Source of the DNA: Fibrobacter sp. UBA1765
GTDB lineage: Bacteria; Fibrobacterota; Fibrobacteria; Fibrobacterales; Fibrobacteraceae
DNA: 60,932 nt
Direction: 5' to 3'
Assembly: GCA_002314675.1 (NCBI GenBank)
Contig: DCGZ01000139.1
Span: forward strand, 27,268-88,199
The translations under genes and the position numbers were made by a program. The notes beneath the pieces were generated by a model that saw only the letters and a program-made list of their open reading frames with translations, searched no databases and was not told the DNA's origin. Shown here in pieces: positions 51,944 through 60,515 of the stretch (within the stretch, counting starts at the first letter, position 1; every line of letters begins with the position of its first letter).

Positions 51944-54244
51944 TTATCTGTTGAATGGAACAAGTTCTACGCGACGGTTCTTAGCGCGACCATCCTTAGT
52001 CTTGTTGTCTGCTACCGGCTTTTCGTCACCGTAGCCAACTGCGCGGAGACGGCCACCATCGATACCCTTCTTTTCAAGGTAGTTGGTAACAGATTCTGCA
52101 CGCTTGGAAGAAAGTTCCTTGTTCTTTTCTGCAGAACCGGTGTTGTCGGTATGACCCTGAACTTCAAGGCCTGCTTCTGGGAACTGGTTCAAGAGGGAAG
52201 CAACGTCATTCAAGGTACCGAAGGAATTCTTGGTGAGTTCTGCGGAACCGGTCTTGAAGTTGATGCCCTTGCGGAGCTTGCTCAAGTCCTGCTTCTTGTT
52301 GAGCGGGCAGCCATACTTGTCGATTTCCTGGCCCTTGATTGTGTTCGGGCACTTATCCTGATCGTCAGCAATGCCGTCGCCATCGGAGTCCATTGGGCAA
52401 CCGGTGGTATCAACTGTTGTACCCTGCTTGGTGTTCGGGCACTGGTCGATATCGTCAGCAACGCCGTCCTTGTCGGAGTCGATTGCGCAACCGGTTTCGT
52501 CAACAGTTACACCCTGCTTGGTGTTCGGGCACTTGTCCTTGTCATCAGCAACGCCATCCTTGTCAGCATCAGCTGCGCAACCAGTAGAGTCTACGGATAC
52601 GCCAGCCTGTGTGTTCGGGCACTTGTCGAGTGCATCAGGAACGCCGTCCTTGTCTGCATCTGGAGCGCAACCAGTAGAGTCAACAGTGATGCCTGCCGGT
52701 GTGTTCGGGCACTTGTCCTGACCGTTAGGAACGCCGTCCTTGTCGGAATCAAGCGGGCAGCCGGTTTCATCAACTTCGGTATTTTCCGGAGTATTTGCGC
52801 ACTTGTCTTCGGAATCGTAAACGCCATCCTTGTCAGAGTCTACAGGGCAACCAGTTTCGTCAACCTTGATGCCTTCCTTGGTGTTCGGGCACTTGTCCTG
52901 ACCGTTAGGAATGCCATCCTTGTCGGTGTCGATCGGGCAGCCGGTAGAGTCTACAGAAGCACCTTCCGGTGTGTTTTCGCACTTGTCAACGCCATCTGCA
53001 ACACCATCCTTGTCGGAATCCATCGGGCAACCAGTAGAGTCAACTACGCTGCCAGCCTGTGTGTTCGGGCACTTGTCAAGATAATCTGGAATGGAGTCCT
53101 TGTCGGTGTCGAGTACGCAACCGTTTGCATCAACTGTTGCTGCAGACGGTGTGTTCGGGCACTTGTCGTCCTTGTCATTTACGCCATCGCCATCGGAATC
53201 CTGGTTCTTGTTCTTCTTGTTGAGTGTCCAAATGAGGGCACCAGCAAGAGCATAGTGTGGTTCGTTGGTGATGAGGTACTTAGACTTCTTGCCAGAGTCG
53301 CCACCCTTGCGCTTGACATAGAACCATTCGTTTTGGTCATTTTCGTTCTTGCTCTTGAAGGTTGGATTGTCGATGTTGTTCAAACCAACGTCAAGAGCTG
53401 TAACGAAGTCGACGTTCCATGGCAAGTGCCAGCGGAAACCCGGGGTAATGAACATCGGGTCGAGGTCATATGGCTGGCGTGGAATGTTAGTCTTTTCAAC
53501 GCGAGTTTCTGCATGGAATTCAGCGAAGATATCTACATATTCATGTACGAGCCAGTTTACGCCACCGCCCCATACAACAGTGTTGGCACCGTAGTCGAAT
53601 GCGCCGACAAAGCCGACATGGCCGTTGATTACGAACGGAAGGTCCATCTTCTGGAGGTCGAGGGTACCGATAAGGGTTGCAGCACCTGCCCACTGGTCAG
53701 CTGTGAACGGCTGTGTGTAACCGCCAAAGCTGTTGATGTACCAAGGGTGACGAACGCGCATACCGTAGCCGTCTTCACCAGTCGGAACATAAAGGGTCAT
53801 CTGGAGGGCGATGTTGAACATGCTTTCGTCAGAGAAGAACGGAGCCTTGATCTTTGTCCAGAGTTCAAGGTCACCAAAGCCTGCTGCCCAGAGGTCTGCT
53901 TCTGCAGCGGCATCGGAGTTAGCATGGTCATAGTAATATGGGAGGAAGAAGCCCATGTCGATGAAGTCAAGGACGCCAACGCCTGCGAATACACCGGCAT
54001 CGCCAGTCGGCATGATTGCATTTAGAGTATGCTTCTTGCCATCTTCTGTCCAGAATGTACCATTCTTGGAAAGAGCCCAGTTGTCGATTGTAATGTAACC
54101 CTTAGCACCGGCAGTGACATTCCACTGGCCAAGTGTAGTAGCGGTATACTGGTTATAACCGTATTCACCGCCCTGGGCGCCTATTTGAGCAAATGCACCA
54201 GTTGCTGCAAGAGCAAGCGTTGCACAGATTTTGTTGAGTTTCAT
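51944..54244 (-). CDS. OmpA-family outer-membrane protein with ten TSP3 repeats
   Basis: A 766-aa envelope protein. A signal peptide (MKLNKICATLALAATGAFA) is followed by a beta-rich membrane domain of about 330 residues. Ten calcium-binding thrombospondin type 3 repeats come next (DSDGDGVNDKDDKCPNTPSA first; consensus DxDKDGVxDxxDKCPNT-x7-VDxTGCP). An OmpA peptidoglycan-binding domain ends the protein (LEVQGHTDNTGSAEKN, RAESVTNYLEKKG, NRRVELVPF). It probably ties the outer membrane to the wall, with the TSP3 rod as spacer. AGGAGT before ATG 54244 fixes the start; the longer frame to 54295 is not used. Confidence 0.88.
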   Translation of the reverse strand: MKLNKICATLALAATGAFAQIGAQGGEYGYNQYTATTLGQWNVTAGAKGYITIDNWALSKNGTFWTEDGKKHTLNAIMPTGDAGVFAGVGVLDFIDMGFFLPYYYDHANSDAAAEADLWAAGFGDLELWTKIKAPFFSDESMFNIALQMTLYVPTGEDGYGMRVRHPWYINSFGGYTQPFTADQWAGAATLIGTLDLQKMDLPFVINGHVGFVGAFDYGANTVVWGGGVNWLVHEYVDIFAEFHAETRVEKTNIPRQPYDLDPMFITPGFRWHLPWNVDFVTALDVGLNNIDNPTFKSKNENDQNEWFYVKRKGGDSGKKSKYLITNEPHYALAGALIWTLNKKNKNQDSDGDGVNDKDDKCPNTPSAATVDANGCVLDTDKDSIPDYLDKCPNTQAGSVVDSTGCPMDSDKDGVADGVDKCENTPEGASVDSTGCPIDTDKDGIPNGQDKCPNTKEGIKVDETGCPVDSDKDGVYDSEDKCANTPENTEVDETGCPLDSDKDGVPNGQDKCPNTPAGITVDSTGCAPDADKDGVPDALDKCPNTQAGVSVDSTGCAADADKDGVADDKDKCPNTKQGVTVDETGCAIDSDKDGVADDIDQCPNTKQGTTVDTTGCPMDSDGDGIADDQDKCPNTIKGQEIDKYGCPLNKKQDLSKLRKGINFKTGSAELTKNSFGTLNDVASLLNQFPEAGLEVQGHTDNTGSAEKNKELSSKRAESVTNYLEKKGIDGGRLRAVGYGDEKPVADNKTKDGRAKNRRVELVPFNR

Positions 54245-54354
54245 AGTTACTCCTATTCCAACATGGAATAAAATATAGCAAACAAAATTAAACAATCATA
54301 GAGCTTTTATATTTTTTTTTTGCCGATTTTGTACAAAAAACTTACGAAATGATA

Positions 54355-55530
54355 TTAAATATCTTTTATTTTTGAAAAAACGGCAAAAATATTAAGTCCA
54401 CCATGGTCGGTTCGTATCGCGTGACCTGCCGAATTGGTAAAAGCATGCAAGGTCCTATGGTCCGGGCAGAGGATTGCGACTTTGCAATCGCTGTAATCTT
54501 TCTTTAATTTTTGAGCAATTTCATGATATAGTTTGGGTGCATCCGCTTGAAGTCGAATACCGTATGGCGGATTCAGCACAATCAGGGAGCCTTCGGCGTG
54601 TGGAATGGTTCCCTTGAAAAAGTCGGCTACAACTGGCTTTACAATGGTGTCTACGCCACAGGCGCTTGCATTGTGGCTTGCGGTCCCGATCGTTTTTTTG
54701 GATATGTCTGCGGTGTAAATTGAAAAGTCGCTAGAAATTTCAGCTTTTGCAGGGTGCTTTAGCATATTTTGGTAAGATGCTTCACCGAAGGCCGGCTGTT
54801 CGTGGATTGCAAACTTTCGTGAGCTGCCGGTACTTAGGTTCATTGCGTAAGATGCTGCTTCTAGGGAAAATGTTGCTGAACCGCACATCGGGTCTATCAA
54901 CATTTTTGCTGTTGTTACGCCCCCAGCAAAAAGAATGCTTGCCGCGAGAGTCTCTTGCAAAGGAGCTTCATCGACGAATCGATTGTAGCCTCGGCGGTAG
55001 AGCGCTTCCCCGACCATGTCCACGTATGCTGTACAGATGTCGTTGTCAAAATCGAGAATGACTCGTTGCAGGGTCTTTGGTTCCGGAGCCGCGATTCCTG
55101 TTTCTGTCAGGTGTTTCTCGAGAATTGGTTGCAAGCGTTCCGCAATTGCATCGGAATGGTAAAGCCTTGATTTTTTGCACTTGACCTTGATTTGCGGTAT
55201 GTGGCCAGCCGGAAAATAGAGTTCCCATGGAATCTTTTCAAATTCTTTTTCAAGCTTGCCAAAATTTTCTGCATGAAAATTTGCAATTTCCATATCAAGT
55301 CTTCTTGCAGTGCGCGAAAAGGCAAGTATCTTCCAGGAATCAGCCCATTTTGCCTCTGTGGTAATGCCGCCAACAAAACTGGAGGTTGTATTAAAGCCAA
55401 GTCTTGAAAGTTCACTAGAAAGTATGCCTTCAAAACCGATATGGGATAGAACTCTAAACTTATGTATTGTTCCGCAAACCTGGCGTTTTAGGCGTTTTTC
55501 TAGAGGGGCGTAGATAGGCGAAAAAATCAT
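54355..55530 (-). CDS. RlmL/Trm14-like THUMP RNA methyltransferase
   Basis: A 391-aa SAM-dependent guanine-N2 RNA methylase. The N-terminal 190 residues fit a ferredoxin-like plus THUMP module (HIGFEGILSSELSRLGFNTT, EALYRRGYNRFVDEAPLQET). The catalytic half has SAM motif IDPMCGSATFSLEAA and motif IV LNPPYGIRL. The RlmL first domain matches in length, but the second (RlmK) half is missing. The target is 23S rRNA or tRNA. It follows the phosphatidyltransferase by nine bases, the last gene of a trmB-recN-phosphatidyltransferase run. Confidence 0.85.
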   Translation of the reverse strand: MIFSPIYAPLEKRLKRQVCGTIHKFRVLSHIGFEGILSSELSRLGFNTTSSFVGGITTEAKWADSWKILAFSRTARRLDMEIANFHAENFGKLEKEFEKIPWELYFPAGHIPQIKVKCKKSRLYHSDAIAERLQPILEKHLTETGIAAPEPKTLQRVILDFDNDICTAYVDMVGEALYRRGYNRFVDEAPLQETLAASILFAGGVTTAKMLIDPMCGSATFSLEAASYAMNLSTGSSRKFAIHEQPAFGEASYQNMLKHPAKAEISSDFSIYTADISKKTIGTASHNASACGVDTIVKPVVADFFKGTIPHAEGSLIVLNPPYGIRLQADAPKLYHEIAQKLKKDYSDCKVAILCPDHRTLHAFTNSAGHAIRTDHGGLNIFAVFSKIKDI

Positions 55531-55539
55531 GGAATTTGT

Positions 55540-56700
55540 TTAAATGTATTTCTTTAGAACGTTCTGGCTTGCAACAAAGTAGTCGATTCCGCTAAGGATT
55601 GTGACTGTTGTGATGAGTCCCATGACTACTTGAGGAATGTAGCTCCATGCAGCAGCTAGGCCAGTCCAAGAGGCTTGGATCGGGTCAAGTGCGCCGACTA
55701 GGATAAAGACAATGCCGATGCCCTGCAATGCTGTTTTCCACTTGCCGCTACGGCGGGCCGGCATAATGACGTTTTCTGCGGCGGCCAAGGTACGGAGCGT
55801 TTCTACGCTTGCTTCGCGGAAGTAAATGAGAGCGACCATCCAGACTGGAGCGTACCCTGTAGCGATGAAGCTCATGAAGATAGTCATGTTTGAAATCTTA
55901 TCAGAGAACGGGTCTAGATATTTACCTAGCGTGCTAACTTCGTTTCTTGCACGGGCGAGCTTGCCATCAAGATAGTCAGTAAGCATAAAGCCTAGGACCA
56001 TTGCTAGAGCAAGAATCTTTAGAACAAGATTGTTGTTTGAATAATCAAGGTCTCCGTCGTAGAAGAATACCCACAGGAAGAACGGGGTCAAGATGATTCG
56101 GCTCATTGTGAGCTGGCTTGCTATAGAAAGCGGCTTGCGGTGTTCTGCATCTCGGTAGTACCAGTAGAGGTAGGCTGCACTGGCTGCCGCCATGAGCAAA
56201 ATGGAGGCAATCATGCAGATCTGCTTGTAGTGTTCAAGATCTAGCAGGTATACGCCCATCGTAATGTAGATGGCCAGCTTTGAAAGCTTGCTCCAGTTGC
56301 CGCTCTTGGCTAGAGACTTGCCTTCGCGCAAAATAGAGAGTGAAAATATTGTATGCGAAACCATTCTCGCAATGAGGCAGACAGAACCGATGCCAAGTAT
56401 TTTTTCAATGGAGTCTGTATGCACATAGTCGTACAGGAAAAGGCTGCCAAGTACGCTTGCCGAAAGAAGTCCGTCAACAAAATTGAGCCAAAGCCTGTAA
56501 TAGGGCTTTTCAAGTTCCAGGGAATGGAGACGGTAGATTTTAACCCAGCCAATGATCATGACGCAAAGAGAAATTGCCGTTGCCATGTGCATCATGCCGG
56601 CCCAAATGAATGCAATAACTGCAAGGAGGAACACAAACTGTACAATGTTCCAAGCTCGCCCACGGTGGCGGAGGGAATCTTTACTTTCTAATTCAGTCAT
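55540..56700 (-). CDS. CDP-alcohol phosphatidyltransferase with extra N-terminal membrane domain
   Basis: A 386-aa membrane enzyme. The catalytic motif DGKLAR-x8-G-x3-D-x3-D is complete at residues 245-267 (Asp245, Asp263, Asp267 ligands). Residues 191-386 look like a PgsA-type phosphatidylglycerolphosphate synthase of normal size. The first 190 residues are an added block of about six hydrophobic helices (QFVFLLAVIAFIWAGMMHMA and on) not part of PgsA. Its ATG overlaps the recN stop (ATGACTGA), so I start at 56700 rather than 56760. It makes phospholipid at the inner membrane. The alcohol acceptor is unproven. Confidence 0.8.
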   Translation of the reverse strand: MTELESKDSLRHRGRAWNIVQFVFLLAVIAFIWAGMMHMATAISLCVMIIGWVKIYRLHSLELEKPYYRLWLNFVDGLLSASVLGSLFLYDYVHTDSIEKILGIGSVCLIARMVSHTIFSLSILREGKSLAKSGNWSKLSKLAIYITMGVYLLDLEHYKQICMIASILLMAAASAAYLYWYYRDAEHRKPLSIASQLTMSRIILTPFFLWVFFYDGDLDYSNNNLVLKILALAMVLGFMLTDYLDGKLARARNEVSTLGKYLDPFSDKISNMTIFMSFIATGYAPVWMVALIYFREASVETLRTLAAAENVIMPARRSGKWKTALQGIGIVFILVGALDPIQASWTGLAAAWSYIPQVVMGLITTVTILSGIDYFVASQNVLKKYI

Positions 56701-58348
56701 TATTGTTCTCCAATAATTGTTTTGCGTGTTCGCGGGCTTGTTCGTTGTTGCTTTCTCCAAGCATGCGTACGAGTTCCGTTACGCGGCCGTCATAGTCGAG
56801 GTTTGCAATGCGTGTGTAGGTGCGTCCTTCGATTTCTTCTTTTTTGACGGCAAGTTGATTTTTTGCACGACTTGCAACCTGGTGCAAGTGCGTAATGGTA
56901 AGAACCTGGTGGCTTGTTCCAAGCATACGGAGAGCATCACCGATCTTGTTTCCAATTTCGCCGCTGATACCTGAATCCACTTCATCAAAAATAAGCAGGG
57001 GAACCTTGTCTGTTGCAGCGGTAACAGTCTTGAATGCCAAAAGGACTCTGGAAAGTTCACCGCCAGAAACAGCCTTTTGCAAGCTACGTTCGCCTTCGCC
57101 CTGGTTAGGTGCGAGCAAGAATTCAACGTGGTCTGCGCCATTTGGCGAAGGCTCAGTTTTAGCTATTGCGGTGTGGAAATGAGCGGCTGGCATGCCAAGC
57201 TTGTGGAGCTCGGTCTCGACGGCTACGTCGAGACGCGCGGCCGCGGCTTCGCGCCGCGCCGAAAGCTCTGCGGCAATACCATCAAGCCTGGACTTCGCTG
57301 CCCGCAGAGCTTTCTCGAGCTCCGCAAGGTCGCTGTCCAAGTTTTCAAGGCTAGCAAGTTCTTCTTCACGCTTGTCGCGAAGCGCAATGAGACCGTCAAC
57401 GTCTGTCTTGTACTTGCGCTTTAAACGCTGGATCTTTGCAAGGCGGCTGTTTGCCTTGTTTAATTCAGCCTCGCTCATTGCTGCTTCGGGCTTGATCCTT
57501 GCAATTTCACGAAGAATGGAATCGAACGGATCCATGGCGTCTTTCAACTGAACGTGCCAGTCATTGTAGCTTGGAATCTTTGACGCAAGCTGCCTGAGCT
57601 TTGCTTCAAAGACATTCATTTGGTCAAGCAGGCCTGTTTCGCCATCGAGCATGCCTTTAAGTTCATCAAGGAATCTGCGTTCCGTTTCACCCTTTGCTGC
57701 TGAACTTGTCTTTTCTTCAAGTTCTTCTTCTTCGCCAGGCTTTAAGGCTGCTTCCTTGAGTTCTTCGAACTGGAACTTGAAAAAGTCCTTTTCTTGGGCA
57801 AGGCGTTCTGCGCGTTCCTTTGTTTCTTCGATTGCACGCTTTGCGTTTGTCCATTCGGAATATGCGGCGGAATACTTACTCAGGGTTTCTGCATTTTCTG
57901 CAAATGCATCAAGCATGCTTGCATGAGTGCGAACGTCACGAAGCATCAGCTGTTCGCTTTGACCATGCATCTGTAAAAGTTCTTCGCCTAGGTCCTGCAA
58001 GTCTGCTAGCTTTACCTGTACGCCATTCACTCGTGCGCGCCCGTTGCCAGACTGGGGAATTTCTCTGCGAAGTACAAGCTCATCTTCAAAGTCAATGCCC
58101 AAGTCTTCAAGAATCTTCTTGACGTTCTCGTTATCCTTCACCTTGAATTCCGCTTCGACAATAGCCTTGTCGGCACCGGTACGAACAACGCTAGCCGGAG
58201 TCTTGTCGCCGCATACGGCGCGGAGTGATTTCAAAAGTACAGACTTGCCTGCGCCAGTTTCACCGGTAATTGCGGTAAAGCCGGAGTAGAAGTCGATTGT
58301 AGCTTCTGAAATGAGTGTAAAGTTCTTGATTGTTATTTGCTTGAGCAT
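56693..58348 (-). CDS. recN: DNA repair protein RecN
   Basis: A 551-aa SMC-like ATPase for double-strand break repair. It opens MLKQITIKNFTLISEATIDF with the P-loop TGETGAGKSVLLKS. Long coiled-coil arms occupy about 160-370. The C-terminal signature SGGELSRVLLAFK and Walker B LLIFDEVDSGISG close the ATP site, and the tail ITHLHQVASRAKNQLAVKK is family-typical. Between roughly 57180 and 57330 the bases become strikingly GC-rich compared with the rest of the gene, although the coiled-coil protein reads on normally. The phosphatidyltransferase starts within its stop codon region. Confidence 0.95.
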   Translation of the reverse strand: MLKQITIKNFTLISEATIDFYSGFTAITGETGAGKSVLLKSLRAVCGDKTPASVVRTGADKAIVEAEFKVKDNENVKKILEDLGIDFEDELVLRREIPQSGNGRARVNGVQVKLADLQDLGEELLQMHGQSEQLMLRDVRTHASMLDAFAENAETLSKYSAAYSEWTNAKRAIEETKERAERLAQEKDFFKFQFEELKEAALKPGEEEELEEKTSSAAKGETERRFLDELKGMLDGETGLLDQMNVFEAKLRQLASKIPSYNDWHVQLKDAMDPFDSILREIARIKPEAAMSEAELNKANSRLAKIQRLKRKYKTDVDGLIALRDKREEELASLENLDSDLAELEKALRAAKSRLDGIAAELSARREAAAARLDVAVETELHKLGMPAAHFHTAIAKTEPSPNGADHVEFLLAPNQGEGERSLQKAVSGGELSRVLLAFKTVTAATDKVPLLIFDEVDSGISGEIGNKIGDALRMLGTSHQVLTITHLHQVASRAKNQLAVKKEEIEGRTYTRIANLDYDGRVTELVRMLGESNNEQAREHAKQLLENNND

Positions 58349-58406
58349 GGTTGAAGGTTTAAGTTACTGGTTACTAGATAATATACTTAAAGAGGAATTC
58401 AAAGGG

Positions 58407-59150
58407 TTATTTTTTGAATTCTATGATGCTTCTGTAAATTGGACGGCCTTCCTTGCGGTACTTGACTTCAAAGCCTGTCATGATACCTTCGGTAGGTTCG
58501 GCAGAATTGCGTTCTATGATTTTGCAACCCGGGAATGCGTCGAATGTTTCAAGGGCCGAATCGTTGTATTCCTTGTGGTCAGTTCCCCAGTAGAAATAGC
58601 GCTTACCTGGCTTTAGGGTTCTTGCGACTTCTACAAGAAAATCCGGGCGCAAAAGCCTGTTCTTGTGGTGGCGTTCCTTTGGCCACGGGTCTGGGAAGTA
58701 CATGTGGAATGCGTCGATCGTATTGTCTTGAACGCGGTCACGGAGGAAGTAGAAAATGTCTCCGCAAAGCATGACAACGTTGCCGTTTGTTTCCTTCAAG
58801 ATTTTGCGCATTGCAAAAGCTGCCCAGGTGTAATCCCATTCGCTACCAAGAATATTGATTTCCGGGTGCATCTTGCCGTATTCTGCCATGAATGCGCCCT
58901 TGCCGGAACCGACTTCAAGTTCAATGTGGTCGTTTCCGTTCGGGAAGAATTCCTTCCAGTCGAAAGGTTCCTTGTGCGGCAGGCCGTCCGGGGTGCGTAC
59001 AGGCTTGCGCGGGTTTGCCGGGTCGTGCCTGTGGGAAAAATGCCAAAGGCGTTCGTGCTTGTTGTCTGGAACCAAATCACGATAGAATTCAGGAATGATA
59101 ACTTCCTTTTCTTCTTTTTCTACTTCAGTCGTTTCAATATTTTCGTTCAT
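58407..59150 (-). CDS. trmB: tRNA (guanine-N7-)-methyltransferase
   Basis: A 247-aa enzyme that methylates G46 of tRNA using SAM. The SAM pocket is ELEVGSGKGAFMAEYGKMHP and the signature FHMYFPDPWPKERHHKNRLL contains the active Asp. The C-terminal block TGFEVKYRKEGRPIYRSIIE is typical. A 45-residue N-terminal extension (acidic then HRHDPANPRKPVRTPDG) is longer than in E. coli. It heads a minus-strand run with recN 58 bases downstream. Confidence 0.93.
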   Translation of the reverse strand: MNENIETTEVEKEEKEVIIPEFYRDLVPDNKHERLWHFSHRHDPANPRKPVRTPDGLPHKEPFDWKEFFPNGNDHIELEVGSGKGAFMAEYGKMHPEINILGSEWDYTWAAFAMRKILKETNGNVVMLCGDIFYFLRDRVQDNTIDAFHMYFPDPWPKERHHKNRLLRPDFLVEVARTLKPGKRYFYWGTDHKEYNDSALETFDAFPGCKIIERNSAEPTEGIMTGFEVKYRKEGRPIYRSIIEFKK

Positions 59151-59154
59151 AATT

Positions 59155-59410
59155 TCTTTTTAGGGGTCTAGTCAATTAACAATTAATAATTAATAATGAA
59201 ATGTCATTGCGAGGGCCTTTAGGCCCGTGGCAATCCACATATTTCTGGGTTGCTTCGTCACGACATTCCTCGCAAAGACATTGGAAGTTACAATTCTCTC
59301 GTCTTTCGTCTCTCGTCTCTCGTCTCTCGTCTTCCGTCTTTCGTCTTTCGTCTTTCGTCTCTCGTCTCTCGTCTCTCGTCTCTCGTCTCGTCTCTCGTCT
59401 CGTCTCTCGT
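59155..59410. repeat. Composite intergenic repeat, copy 4 (inverted E'-C'-B'-A')
   Basis: Fills the gap between the MBL gene stop and the trmB start; no gene. In reverse order: E' AGGGGTCTAG, C' CAATTAACAATTAATAATTA, B' TGTCATTGCGAGGGCC...CTCGCAAAGACATTGG, then AAGTTACAATT and A' as a run of CTCTCGT and CTTTCGT units (59296-59411). It is the reverse-complement orientation of copies 1 to 3. Confidence 0.8.
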
Positions 59411-60301
59411 CTAAATCAAAACCTTTACTCGTTCTTTTACAAAATCCGGTAATTTTTTTTCAAGTGTTCCCATAATGTGCTGTTCTGAATATTTCATAGA
59501 AAAATGGTTGAAGACAATCGTCTTGCACTTGATTGCTTCCCCCAGATCGTTGAATATTTTTACGATATCGTTTAAATGGCTATGCGACTTTTGCCTTGCC
59601 ATGTCTTCTTCGCCATCATCAAGGAATGTGCATTCTGTAACGAGGACCTCAGAATTGAAAACCTGTGGGTTGTCGAGCAGGCTTTCTGATTTGCAGTCGC
59701 CCATGAAAGTGATTGCCGGGTCAAAGACCTCACGAGTAATTTGAACCTTGTTCTTTTGCAGTTCAATCAGTTCTGTAGGCGTTGCTCCAAGGTATTCGTC
59801 CTTTAGCTTTTTCTTGAACCTGTAAAGGGTGCAACCCATGCCTGGTATAGAATGCTTTATGGGGAATGCTTCAAGAACAAGGTCTTTGCGATAGGCGAGT
59901 GTTACCTTTTCGTTAGCCCTCATTGGAACAATTTCTGGGCATCGGAACTTGTACTCGGGAACGTTTTCGAACATTGCCTCGGCCTTGATCCATGCTCTTG
60001 CATTTTCACAGATTTCTTCTGGCAGGTAATACACGGAATCGCGTTCTATGCCTGTCATTTTGCGAAGACTGTGGTGTCGCATTAGGCAGCGGCTATGGTC
60101 ACCATGTGCGTGCGTTAAAAAGACATGGTCTATTGGAACTGCATTTAACGGGCATTCCCCAAGATCTACAATGAAATCAAGCTCTTGCATCAAATGGTAT
60201 GTTGCAAGTCCGGAAATAGAAAATCCACTCAAGGTGTAGGATTTTTCCTTGATTCGCGCTTGCTTGAGGGCGTTGTGGATATATCGATTTTCGTTAGCCA
60301 T
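59411..60301 (-). CDS. MBL-fold hydrolase, RNase Z-like
   Basis: A 296-aa metallo-beta-lactamase-fold enzyme. The two-zinc motif is LTHAHGDHSRC (HxHxDH) near residue 62. An ITFMGDCKSESLL block near 195 holds the bridging Asp, and FNHFSMKYSEQHI near the end gives the last His. The order and the HFS-x-RY-like ending resemble RNase Z, which trims tRNA 3' ends. Length fits the short form, but some zinc hydrolases of this shape act on other phosphodiesters. Its stop falls inside the A' module of the repeat. Confidence 0.75.
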   Translation of the reverse strand: MANENRYIHNALKQARIKEKSYTLSGFSISGLATYHLMQELDFIVDLGECPLNAVPIDHVFLTHAHGDHSRCLMRHHSLRKMTGIERDSVYYLPEEICENARAWIKAEAMFENVPEYKFRCPEIVPMRANEKVTLAYRKDLVLEAFPIKHSIPGMGCTLYRFKKKLKDEYLGATPTELIELQKNKVQITREVFDPAITFMGDCKSESLLDNPQVFNSEVLVTECTFLDDGEEDMARQKSHSHLNDIVKIFNDLGEAIKCKTIVFNHFSMKYSEQHIMGTLEKKLPDFVKERVKVLI

Positions 60302-60515
60302 TTTCGTAGTGTCAATATAGAAAGTTGCTGTAAAGATGCCTGTTTGTAAAGTTTTAAAAGGCTGAAAAAGCCTAAAATTTTTCTTGACGTTTTGTATAAA
60401 TTAAATGATTGGACGAAATTTTTGAAAAAAATCTATTAATTTTGCTTTTTGTGTTAAAAATAAGCTATTTCTATGCTTGATCTTATAACAAGAACTCATA
60501 ACACAAGGAATAAAA

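Noticed and set aside
52151..54025. 624-codon plus-strand frame with repeated VRALV units
   Set aside because: It mirrors the TSP3 repeats of the OmpA-family gene on the minus strand.
59296..59411. CRISPR or telomere-like array of CTCTCGT units
   Set aside because: A simple microsatellite without spacers, related to module A of the composite repeat.
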